Positions 1 through 6,920 of a stretch of 17,148 bases of DNA are shown here, one piece after another. Position numbers and translations under genes: made by a program. Position 1 is the first letter of the stretch. Each line of letters opens with the position of its first letter. Source of the DNA: Desulfatitalea sp. UBA4791 (GTDB lineage: Bacteria; Desulfobacterota; Desulfobacteria; Desulfobacterales; Desulfosarcinaceae); the NCBI GenBank assembly GCA_002402905.1, contig DHGT01000124.1, positions 1 to 17,148 on the forward strand, written 5' to 3'. The notes under the pieces are model-generated. The model was not told where the DNA came from and did not search any database. It saw only the letters and a list, made by a program, of their open reading frames with translations.

Positions 1-20
1 GCATCCAGAAAATATTTAAC

Positions 21-51
21 ATCCTGGATCCCGGCGTTCGCCGGGATGACG
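21..51. repeat. REP-like palindrome downstream of hypD
   Basis: A perfect 9-bp inverted repeat, ATCCCGGCG at 28-36 and CGCCGGGAT at 39-47, sits in the context CTGGATCC...GGATGACG. This resembles dispersed repetitive extragenic palindromes of the type GTCATnCCGGC...GCCGGGATCCAG found in many proteobacteria; that identification is from memory, not a search. It lies beyond the 3' end of the minus-strand hydrogenase operon, where it could also stabilise or end the transcript. No U-tract follows on the minus strand. Confidence 0.6.
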
Positions 52-124
52 GGGAAAGCAAAATTCTGAGGTTGTGCGAGTCTGTCAATTTCAAACCATA
101 ACCATCCAATCGACAGCATACCTC

Positions 125-164
125 AACTTTCCTACTTTCATACTTTCCGACTTTCATACTCTTT
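125..164. repeat. 8-bp tandem repeat, ACTTT-type
   Basis: Five consecutive 8-bp units follow one another with exact 8-bp register: AACTTTCC, TACTTTCA, TACTTTCC, GACTTTCA and TACTCTTT. The tract is strongly pyrimidine-biased on the plus strand and lies just past the hypD stop codon. A related 7-bp-period tract occurs at 4652-4686. No function can be assigned. Confidence 0.6.
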
Positions 165-205
165 AATCTTTCTTCCCGCCGATCCGCATAACGGAATGGA
201 CGGAA

Positions 206-1303
206 TCAACTACTGTACCGGTAATAAGCCGCGCACGTCCCCTCGCTCGACACCATGCAGGGTCCCACCGGGTCCATGGGGGTACAGCGCGTGCGAAACA
301 GAGGACATTCGGGCGGCGTCTTGATGCCGGTCAGGATCTCTCCGCAGGCGCATCCCTTGGGCGGCGGCATATCCACCACGGCGATCTTGAATCGCCGGGC
401 CGCATCGAACTGTGAAAATTCCGGCCGAATGGCCAGTCCGCTGCCGGGGATTTCACCGAGGCCCCGCCAGCGGGCGTCACAGGCGACAAACACCTGGTCC
501 ATGATCGTCCGGGCCTTGGGGTTGCCGGCTTCGGTCACGGCCCGCGGGTATGCGTTTTCCAAAGCCGGCCGGCCCGCCTTGATCTGCCGGGCCAGCATCA
601 GCAGCCCCTGCAGGATGTCGAGCGGTTCGAACCCGGCCGCAGCGCAGGGTATGGCATGGGCCTCGAAAAAGGGTCGGTAGGCCTGCATGCCGATGATCAC
701 CGACACATGGCCGGGCAGCAAAAAGCCGTCGATGCGCACCTTGGGATGGGCCATGAGCGCCGCCAGGGCCTGGGGGACTGTCTTGTGAGCCGCGTAGACG
801 CAAAAATTGGGCAGTTTCAACTGTTGGGCGGTCAGAATCGTCGCGGCGATGGTGGGGGTCGTGGTTTCAAATCCAACACCCAGGGAAACCACCGTCCGGT
901 CGGGATGATCCTGAGCCAGCTGCACGGCATCCATGGGCGAATAGACCACGCGCACATCGGCGCCCTCGGCCTTCTCGCGCTGCAAGGAGGTATAGGTGCC
1001 CGGCACACGCATCAGGTCGCCGAAGGTGGCCACGATCACCTCCTCGCGCTGGGCCAGGGCGATGAAGCCGTCAATGTCGTTCTGGTCGGTGACGCACACC
1101 GGACACCCCGGTCCGGAGAGCAGCGTGACCGTCGGGGGCAGCAGGGCGCGGATACCGTGGCGGAAGATGGCCATGGTATGGGTGCCGCACACCTCCATGA
1201 TGCGCATGGGAGCCCGGGCGCTGATTTTCAACTGGGCCACCAGGCTCCGGGCCAGTTGCGGTTCTCGAAACGCCTCGCCAAATTGGGACAGTTGGTCCTT
1301 CAT
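206..1303 (-). CDS. hypD: Hydrogenase maturation protein HypD
   Basis: HypD is the [4Fe-4S] scaffold that, with HypC, holds the iron while its CN and CO ligands are assembled for [NiFe] hydrogenase; it acts in the cytoplasm. The 365-residue product has the usual family length. Visible family motifs are MEVCGTHTMAIFRHG near the N-terminus, SGPGCPVCVT, the GVGFETTTPT stretch, LLPGHVSVIIG and AAGFEP. A Cys-rich C-terminus (GCACGEIL, then further Cys in PPECPLFRTRC, GPCM and GTC) is where the iron-sulfur cluster is bound. The ATG at 1303 was chosen because GGAG (minus strand, 1311-1314) lies 7 nt upstream; the frame stays open further 5' but without a better site. It is the last gene of the minus-strand hydrogenase operon, 211 bp after hypF, a wider gap than elsewhere in the operon. 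hypE, often the next gene, is not within the remaining 205 bp. Confidence 0.96.
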   Translation of the reverse strand: MKDQLSQFGEAFREPQLARSLVAQLKISARAPMRIMEVCGTHTMAIFRHGIRALLPPTVTLLSGPGCPVCVTDQNDIDGFIALAQREEVIVATFGDLMRVPGTYTSLQREKAEGADVRVVYSPMDAVQLAQDHPDRTVVSLGVGFETTTPTIAATILTAQQLKLPNFCVYAAHKTVPQALAALMAHPKVRIDGFLLPGHVSVIIGMQAYRPFFEAHAIPCAAAGFEPLDILQGLLMLARQIKAGRPALENAYPRAVTEAGNPKARTIMDQVFVACDARWRGLGEIPGSGLAIRPEFSQFDAARRFKIAVVDMPPPKGCACGEILTGIKTPPECPLFRTRCTPMDPVGPCMVSSEGTCAAYYRYSS

Positions 1304-1369
1304 ATTGCAACTCCGGCAGGGGAAAATCCCTGCTGTCTCCACATCGATTTTTGGTCTCACAGCACTTTT

Positions 1370-1490
1370 GCGCACTCGTACTCAGCGCAGCGGTACTCGC
1401 ACTCGTCATCGACCAGGATCACCCAGGCCTCATTTACAATGATGATCCGGAAAGCCGAGGACCGAGGGCCGAGTACGAGTACGAGTACGC
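1370..1490. repeat. Inverted repeat and GAGTAC tandem repeat in the hypF-hypD spacer
   Basis: The 211-bp gap between hypF and hypD contains three tandem GAGTAC units at 1471-1488. GAGTACGAGTACGC (1477-1490) is complementary at 13 of 14 positions to GCGCACTCGTACTC (1370-1383), so the transcript could fold into a long-range stem with about 93 nt between the arms. A further GTACTCGCACTCG lies at 1393-1405. No terminator-type U-tract follows the hypD-proximal arm. It may be a dispersed intergenic repeat or a processing element; no role is shown. Confidence 0.5.
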
Positions 1491-1514
1491 TAAAAAGGGA
1501 CCGCAGTCCAACGC

Positions 1515-3803
1515 CTATCCTGAAGTCTCTGCCAGCCGCATGCCGGCCGCCACCGCCTGCCCCAGCGAAATCCCGCCGTCGTTGGTCGGCACCTGTTCGT
1601 GGCTGTATACGGTAAACCCGCTCGCTTGCAGTTGTGCCGAGAACCCTTCGAGCAGCAGCACGTTCTGGAAGCAACCGCCGCTGAGCACCACCCGCTCCAG
1701 GCCGGTCTCGTCGCGCAAGGCATCGCAAAGGGCGGCCCACAGGGCAATCAGGGTGTCGTGAAACCTTCGGCTGATGACAAACGCCGGCACCCCGGCGAGG
1801 ATGTCATCGACCACGCCCCGAATAATGGAACTTACGGCCACCGCCTTGACCGGTCCGTCCGACCATTCAAAGGGATAGGCGCCCTGTTCACGGCCGTCGG
1901 CGATCATCTCCAGCTCCAGGGCCGCCTGCCCCTCGTAGGCCACGTTATGCCGCAGACCGATGATGGCGGCCACGGCATCGAAGAGCCTTCCCAGGCTGGA
2001 GGTCAGGGGGGCATTGATGCGCCGGACGGCCATCTGGACCACGGTGCGCGCCGAATCGGCGGCCAACCCATGCAGGAAAGGCAGTGCCAGGTCCCACATC
2101 GCTTCCCCATAGGCGTGGTGCAAGTAGGCCAGACCCAAGCGCCAGGGCGCCTTGATGGCCGCCGCGGCCCCTGGCATGGGCACATAGGTCAAATGGGCCG
2201 CGCGCTGGAAATCACTGGCGTCGGCTAAAAGCGCCTCACCGCCCCAGAGATTGGCGTCCGTCCCATAGCCGGTGCCGTCGAAGGCCAGGCCGATGACCGA
2301 TCCTTCGAGATGGTGCTCGGCCATGCAGGCGACGACGTGGGCATGATGGTGCTGCACCTGGACCACGGGCAACGACTTCTGGGAGAAGGCCCAGCGGGTG
2401 CTCAGGTAATCGGGATGCAGATCGCAGGCCAATACGCGGGGGGAGACGTCCAGTATGCGCTGGAGATGGTCGATGGTCAGGCGGAAGAAATCTTCGGTGG
2501 CCAGGTTTTCCAGGTCGCCGACGTGCTGGCTGACGAAGGCCTGGTTGCCCTTGGTCAGGCAGACGGTGTTTTTCAGCTCCGCGCCGCATGCCAGGACCAT
2601 GGGCATCTCTTTCTTCAGAAATACCGGCACCGGCACAAATCCCCTGGAGCGGCGCAGCGGCCGGGTGCAGCCGCCCGAACGGCGCACGATGCTGTCGTCG
2701 CTGCGCAGCCGGATCGGCCGGTCATGGACCAGGAAATAATCGGCTATGGTTCCCAGCCGTTCGAAGGCTTCGTCGTTGTCGATGGCGATGGGCTCTTCGC
2801 TCAGGTTGCCGCTGGTCATCACCACGGCCGTAAATCCATGCGCCATGAGCAGATGGTGCAGGGGGGTGTAAGGCAGCATCACTCCATAATAGTGATTGCG
2901 GGGGGCCACGGAAAAGGCGAGCCGTTCGGGCAACCGCTTGGGCAGCAGCACGATGGGGCGCTGGATGCTGCTCAGCAGGACCGCGTCGTCCGGGGTCACG
3001 TGGGCGAACGCGGCAACCGTCTCCAGATCGGGCGCCATCACGGCCAACGGTTTCTCTTCCCGGTGCTTGCGCTCACGCAGCCGGGCCGCAGCATCGTCGT
3101 TGCAGGCATCCACCGCCAGATGGAATCCCCCCAGTCCCTTGATGGCCACGATGAAGCCCTGCCGGATCAGCTCGGCCGCTCGGGCGATGGGATCTGCGTC
3201 TGGCAGGGGATTGCGGCGGGCGTCGAAGAGGGCGACCCGCGGCCCGCACACCGGGCACGCATTGGGCTGGGCGTGGTAGCGGCGGTCGTTCGGATCGTCG
3301 TATTCGGCCTGGCATTGGGGGCACATGGTAAATCCGCGCATGGCGGTCCTGGCCCGGTCATAGGGTATGTCATCGATGATCGTGTAGCGGGGACCGCAAT
3401 TGGTGCAGTTGATGAACGGATAGCCGAAACGCCGGTCGGCCGGGTCGAACAGCTCCCGCAGGCAGTCGTCGCACACCGCCACATCCGGGGAGACCAGGGT
3501 GGCGCGGGAAGCATCTCCCTTGCTGGGCACGATCTTGAAATCGGTGTGACCGGCCACCGGCCGATCCGATTGGGATATCTCCACGATATGCGCCAGGGGC
3601 GGTTTTTCGCGCTGCAGGTCGGCCACGAAACCGTCGATGTCGGCGTCCGGCCCCTCAATCAGGACCGTTACTCCCCGGGCCGTGTTGGCCACCTCGCCGC
3701 ACAATCCCCTGCGCCGTGCCAGGCGGTAAACGCACGGCCGAAAACCGACGCCCTGGACGATGCCGTTAATGTCGATCTGGCGTGCCATGGTACCGGTGTG
3801 CAT
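1515..3803 (-). CDS. hypF: Carbamoyltransferase HypF
   Basis: HypF uses carbamoyl phosphate and ATP to make the thiocarbamate on HypE that becomes the cyanide ligands of the [NiFe] active site. The 762-residue product is full length and shows the standard order. First comes an N-terminal acylphosphatase domain (GIVQGVGFRP within the first 25 residues). Two zinc-finger-like blocks follow at about residues 110-190 (CDDC...CTNC and CPQC...CPVC). Then come a YrdC/Sua5-like domain (about 200-390) and a C-terminal Kae1-like domain with the metal-binding HHHAHVVACMAEH block. ATG at 3803 overlaps the hypC stop as TGATG, which suggests translational coupling. A second in-frame ATG at 3788 (MARQIDINGIVQ) is an equally plausible start by family alignment, and neither has a strong ribosome-binding site. 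The stop is TAG at 1515-1517. Confidence 0.96.
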   Translation of the reverse strand: MHTGTMARQIDINGIVQGVGFRPCVYRLARRRGLCGEVANTARGVTVLIEGPDADIDGFVADLQREKPPLAHIVEISQSDRPVAGHTDFKIVPSKGDASRATLVSPDVAVCDDCLRELFDPADRRFGYPFINCTNCGPRYTIIDDIPYDRARTAMRGFTMCPQCQAEYDDPNDRRYHAQPNACPVCGPRVALFDARRNPLPDADPIARAAELIRQGFIVAIKGLGGFHLAVDACNDDAAARLRERKHREEKPLAVMAPDLETVAAFAHVTPDDAVLLSSIQRPIVLLPKRLPERLAFSVAPRNHYYGVMLPYTPLHHLLMAHGFTAVVMTSGNLSEEPIAIDNDEAFERLGTIADYFLVHDRPIRLRSDDSIVRRSGGCTRPLRRSRGFVPVPVFLKKEMPMVLACGAELKNTVCLTKGNQAFVSQHVGDLENLATEDFFRLTIDHLQRILDVSPRVLACDLHPDYLSTRWAFSQKSLPVVQVQHHHAHVVACMAEHHLEGSVIGLAFDGTGYGTDANLWGGEALLADASDFQRAAHLTYVPMPGAAAAIKAPWRLGLAYLHHAYGEAMWDLALPFLHGLAADSARTVVQMAVRRINAPLTSSLGRLFDAVAAIIGLRHNVAYEGQAALELEMIADGREQGAYPFEWSDGPVKAVAVSSIIRGVVDDILAGVPAFVISRRFHDTLIALWAALCDALRDETGLERVVLSGGCFQNVLLLEGFSAQLQASGFTVYSHEQVPTNDGGISLGQAVAAGMRLAETSG

Positions 3804-4042
3804 CAATCGAACTCATCGTCCCTTTCGGCTTGCTCGGCGGCCTTCCGCAGCAGCATCAGGGTCTCCTGGGCCGCGTCGGCGTCGAGCTTCTGGATGGCAA
3901 AACCGGCATGGACGATGACGAAATCCCCGATCCGGGCATCCTCAAGCAAGAGAAGGCTGGCCTGTCGCTGGACCCCGGCCACATCAATCGTGGCGATCTG
4001 GTCCTCGATATGGGTAATCTGGGACGGTATCGCAAGGCACAT
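3803..4042 (-). CDS. hypC: Hydrogenase maturation chaperone HypC
   Basis: HypC is a small chaperone that carries the iron ligand complex with HypD and delivers it to the hydrogenase large subunit precursor. The 79-residue protein starts MCLAIPSQI, placing the essential Cys at position 2. It also has the family GDFVIVHAGFAIQKLD block, whose His is conserved. The start is fixed by the Cys-2 rule; a modest AAGGTGG site lies upstream. Its stop overlaps the hypF ATG by one base, and it begins 49 bp after the upstream protease gene, so the genes are almost certainly co-transcribed. HypC and its paralogue HybG cannot be separated from sequence alone, but as the only copy here it probably serves the adjacent hydrogenase. 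Confidence 0.96.
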   Translation of the reverse strand: MCLAIPSQITHIEDQIATIDVAGVQRQASLLLLEDARIGDFVIVHAGFAIQKLDADAAQETLMLLRKAAEQAERDDEFD

Positions 4043-4091
4043 AAGTGTCTACCCCCACCTTGGGAAAGGTCGTTTCAAACATCAATACGGG

Positions 4092-4619
4092 TCATATATC
4101 ATCAGACGCCATTTTGCCAGAGGCTCGCTTGGTGACATAACCGGCCCCCACCCGGTCCAGTTCGACCAGCACCATCTGCGTCAACGCATCCATGTTGTCC
4201 GCCACGACCGACGTCAGGGTCGTGTCCATGGTGGCGATATCCTCGGGCTCCATCCCGATCACGACGGTTTCGGGGTGGTGATCGATCATACCGCACAAGG
4301 CCAGCACTTCGGGAAAATCCAATTGATGCAAGGAGTGCTTGGCCAACACGCGACGGGGAACCTGATCGCCCGCCAGGCGGTAAAGCGTTCCCGGCGCCCC
4401 CTGGTTTTGAACCGCATCCACGACGATCAACACATCGCAAGCCGCCACGATGCCCATCAGGCGCATGCCCAGAACCCCACCGTCGAGCACCTGGACATTG
4501 TCATCGAAATCATATTGTTCGGCGAGCCGCTCCACCGCCCGCACGCCCAGCCCCTCGTCGCGCAGCAGAATGTTGCCCAGCCCCAGGACCGTTATCCGCG
4601 GCTTATCCGTGTCGCCCAT
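4092..4619 (-). CDS. [NiFe]-hydrogenase maturation protease (M52, HyaD/HybD-like)
   Basis: This endopeptidase of family M52 removes the C-terminal tail of the large subunit after nickel insertion. The 175-residue product begins with the family GLGNILLRDEGLGV motif. The three nickel-sensing ligands known from E. coli HybD are all present: Glu22 (in RDEG), Asp68 (in VVDAV) and His98 (in SLHQLDF). The GAPGT loop after the Asp is also conserved. The ATG at 4619 was chosen because of the purine-rich GGAAGGGG just upstream and because the motif then starts at the usual place; an in-frame TTG at 4634 is less likely. It lies between a second protease gene and hypC. With an intact ligand set, it is the better candidate for the active processing enzyme of the adjacent large subunit. 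Confidence 0.93.
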   Translation of the reverse strand: MGDTDKPRITVLGLGNILLRDEGLGVRAVERLAEQYDFDDNVQVLDGGVLGMRLMGIVAACDVLIVVDAVQNQGAPGTLYRLAGDQVPRRVLAKHSLHQLDFPEVLALCGMIDHHPETVVIGMEPEDIATMDTTLTSVVADNMDALTQMVLVELDRVGAGYVTKRASGKMASDDI

Positions 4620-4651
4620 TTTTTCCCCTTCCAATCAGACACCCTTCCTCG

Positions 4652-4686
4652 ACTTCATACTTAAATCTTTAAACTTTAAACTTCTA
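4652..4686. repeat. 7-bp tandem repeat, ACTT-type, between protease genes
   Basis: Five 7-bp units run in register: ACTTCAT, ACTTAAA, TCTTTAA, ACTTTAA and ACTTCTA. The tract fills most of the 64-bp gap between the two protease genes, and its last unit contains the TAG stop of the upstream one (4684-4686). It resembles the 8-bp-period tract at 125-164 in base composition and core word. Function unknown. Confidence 0.55.
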
Positions 4687-5172
4687 TACTCTTCTTTTAT
4701 ACGCCGCCTCCAACCCATCCAGTTCCTTCAGCACCCTGCCGATCATCTCATCGACCTTTGCAGCCAGAACCGGGGTGAGGCCGCAGATCAGGTCATGATC
4801 GTTTCCAGGTTCGATTCCCAACATAACCGCGCGAGGTCCATTGTCCAGCATTCGGCAGTGGGCCAACGCTTCGATGAAGGTTTCCTGCAACAGATGGTCG
4901 GCTTTATTGAGCCGCGCCATGATCTGCTGTTCCTCGAAACGGTAGATGGTGCCCGGCGCACCGCCCTGGCGCACGGTATCGATGGCGATCACCTGTTCGG
5001 AACCGACCAGGGTCCCCACCAGGTGCACGCCGATGGTGCCGCCGTCGATGAGAAGGACGCGTTCCCCGAATTCAAAGCGGCGATCCAACTCATGCACCAA
5101 GTGCACACCAAATCCCTGATCGCGAAAAAGTGTGCAGCCGATCCCCAGAATGACAACCGAATAAGTTTTCAC
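4684..5172 (-). CDS. Second, divergent hydrogenase maturation protease-like protein
   Basis: A 162-residue M52-family protein lies directly downstream of the large-subunit gene. It keeps the family fold signals: GIGCTLFRDQGFGV, the DGGTIG strand, Asp65 in AIDTV followed by GGAPGT, and His93 in KADHLLQ. Compared with the usual GxGNxLxxDE signature, Asn is Cys13 and the nickel-ligand Glu is Gln19. It may therefore bind nickel differently, be inactive, or act as a helper. The start chosen is GTG at 5172 (MKTYSVVILG), which gives a normal N-terminus; a TTG at 5187 lies inside the U-tract of the upstream hairpin and is a weaker choice. No strong ribosome-binding site is seen before either. Family assignment is firm; activity and exact start are not. 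Confidence 0.85.
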   Translation of the reverse strand: MKTYSVVILGIGCTLFRDQGFGVHLVHELDRRFEFGERVLLIDGGTIGVHLVGTLVGSEQVIAIDTVRQGGAPGTIYRFEEQQIMARLNKADHLLQETFIEALAHCRMLDNGPRAVMLGIEPGNDHDLICGLTPVLAAKVDEMIGRVLKELDGLEAAYKRRV

Positions 5173-5185
5173 GTCGAAGGCACGC

Positions 5186-5225
5186 AAAAAGGGCCCCCGC
5201 CGCAACCTTTCGCGAACGGGAGCCC
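5186..5225 (-). terminator. Terminator-like hairpin between large subunit and protease genes
   Basis: Read on the minus strand, GGGCTCCCG (5225-5217) and CGGGGGCCC (5199-5191) form a 9-bp stem with one G-T wobble and a 17-nt loop, followed at once by TTTTT (5190-5186). It starts 12 nt after the large-subunit stop codon and ends 13 nt before the next gene's GTG. This fits an intrinsic terminator or attenuator that would let fewer transcripts continue into the maturation genes, or an mRNA-stabilising 3' hairpin. The long loop makes full termination uncertain. Confidence 0.65.
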
Positions 5226-5237
5226 TCAGAATGAAGG

Positions 5238-6887
5238 TTAAATCACATTGACCTTGTAGGTCTGGTTGGATTGCGGATCGATCACATGCACCGCGCAGGC
5301 GATGCACGGATCGAAAGAGTGCACGGTCCTCAGAATCTCCAGCGGCTGCTTGGGATCGGCCACGGGTGTTCCGATCAAAGCCTCTTCCACCGGGCTGCGC
5401 TGGTTTTTGCCGTCGCGCGGGCTCAAGTTCCAGGTGGACGGCACAACATATTGATAGTTGTTGATCTTCTTGTCTTTAACATCGATCCAGTGGCCCAGGG
5501 CGCCGCGGGGCACGTCGTTGAGGCCCATGCCGCGACCGCTGTCCGGGATTTCATACGGCTCATAGGTCTTGGTGTCGCCGCTCTTGATGTTCTCCACCAG
5601 TTCCATGGTCCATTCCTGCAGCGCATCGCCCACCGCCACGGTTTCGATGCAGCGTGCCGCGGTACGTCCCAGGGTGGAAAACAGGGCGGTCGCCGGAATC
5701 GACAACTGGGTCAAGGCCTTGTCGACCAGGGGCTTGATGTCCTGATGCCCCTTGCCATAGGCCACGAGCACACGGGCCAACGGTCCGACCTCGCAGGAGG
5801 CCCCGTCATAGCGCGGCGCCTTGATCCAGGAGTATTTGCCCTTGTTCGGTTCGTACTTGGGATCTTCGGCCAGGGGTTTGGTCTCTCCCTCGTAAGGATG
5901 CTTGGGCGAGCCGTTTTCGTACCAGGAGCGGGTGACATCCTCGGTGATCTTGGCTGGATCGACCATGCCGACACCGGCCAGGTTGCGTTTCATGACCACG
6001 CCCCGGGGCAGGTAGAGACTTTCCGGCTCTTTTTCGGTTTGCGGAAAATCGCCGTAGGCCAGGAAGTTCTGGGTGCCGCCGATGCTGCCCCAATCCTTGT
6101 AGAAGGAGGCCACCGCCAGCACATCGGGAAGGTAGACCTTTTTGACGAAATCCTGGGTCTCTTTGGTGATGTATATAAATTCGGCGATTTGATCTGCGGT
6201 CAGGCTGGCCTGGCAGGTCACGCCGCCCACCACCAGGGATTGGGGATGGGGATTCTTACCGCCAAAAATTGCATGCAGGCGGGCCGTGCGGGCCTGCAGA
6301 CGCAGCGCCTCGATATAGTGCGCACAGGCCATCAGGTTGGCCTCAGGCGGCAGCTTGTAGGCCGGATGACCCCAGTAGGCATTGGAAAAGGGTCCCAGTT
6401 GACCGCTGTCGACAAAGGTCTTGAGGCGCGCCTGAACCGATTTGAAATAGGCCGCACCGCCCACGTCGGCACCGGAGACGCTGTCGGCCAGGGCCGCCGT
6501 CTTCTGGGGGTCGGCACTTAATGCACTCACCACATCGACCCAATCCAGGGCATGCAGGTGATAAAAATGGACCAGATGGTCGTGCAGGTACTGGGCGCCG
6601 TGCAACATGTTGCGGATCAAGCGTGCATTTTTGGGGATCTTGACCTTGAAGGCGTCATCCACCGCGCGCACCGACGCAATGGAGTGAACATAGGTACAGA
6701 CGCCGCAGGAGCGCTGCACAAAATGGTGCGCGTCCCGGGGGTCGCGTCCTTTGAGGATCATCTCGATGCCGCGGAACATCTGGGCGGAACTCCAGGCATC
6801 CACCACCTGCCCGCCCTCGATCTCGACTTCGATCCTCAGATGGCCCTCGATTCGGGTAATCGGGTCGACAATGATTCGTTTGCCCAT
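5238..6887 (-). CDS. hynA: Periplasmic [NiFe] hydrogenase large subunit
   Basis: This is the catalytic subunit that holds the Ni-Fe centre for reversible H2 oxidation. The 549-residue product starts with MGKRIIVDPITRIEGHLR and has the N-terminal ligand motif RSCGVCTYVH (Cys61, Cys64) and the C-terminal DPCIACAVH (Cys528, Cys531, His534). Residues 535-549, after His534, are the tail removed by the maturation protease. The first C-terminal ligand is an ordinary Cys codon, so this is not a [NiFeSe] enzyme. GGGAGGAG lies just before the ATG. The gene follows the small subunit by 33 bp; the subunit has no signal of its own and is presumably exported folded with its partner through Tat. Overall similarity is to the Desulfovibrio-type group 1 periplasmic uptake enzymes. 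Symbols hynA and hynB are swapped between species, so the symbol is a convention only. Confidence 0.97.
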   Translation of the reverse strand: MGKRIIVDPITRIEGHLRIEVEIEGGQVVDAWSSAQMFRGIEMILKGRDPRDAHHFVQRSCGVCTYVHSIASVRAVDDAFKVKIPKNARLIRNMLHGAQYLHDHLVHFYHLHALDWVDVVSALSADPQKTAALADSVSGADVGGAAYFKSVQARLKTFVDSGQLGPFSNAYWGHPAYKLPPEANLMACAHYIEALRLQARTARLHAIFGGKNPHPQSLVVGGVTCQASLTADQIAEFIYITKETQDFVKKVYLPDVLAVASFYKDWGSIGGTQNFLAYGDFPQTEKEPESLYLPRGVVMKRNLAGVGMVDPAKITEDVTRSWYENGSPKHPYEGETKPLAEDPKYEPNKGKYSWIKAPRYDGASCEVGPLARVLVAYGKGHQDIKPLVDKALTQLSIPATALFSTLGRTAARCIETVAVGDALQEWTMELVENIKSGDTKTYEPYEIPDSGRGMGLNDVPRGALGHWIDVKDKKINNYQYVVPSTWNLSPRDGKNQRSPVEEALIGTPVADPKQPLEILRTVHSFDPCIACAVHVIDPQSNQTYKVNVI

Positions 6888-6920
6888 AAATCTCCTCCCT
6901 TCACTGCCTTCGGACAGTGG

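Noticed and set aside
2310..4664. A 784-codon plus-strand open frame across hypF, hypC and the protease gene
   Set aside because: It is antisense to three well-supported genes with family motifs; its translation is low-complexity (His/Gly/Gln-rich), as expected from GC-rich antisense reading, and it has no recognisable domain.
5238..5330. Possible selenocysteine at the large-subunit active site
   Set aside because: The motif reads DPCIACAVH with normal Cys codons and no in-frame TGA, so it is a [NiFe], not [NiFeSe], enzyme.
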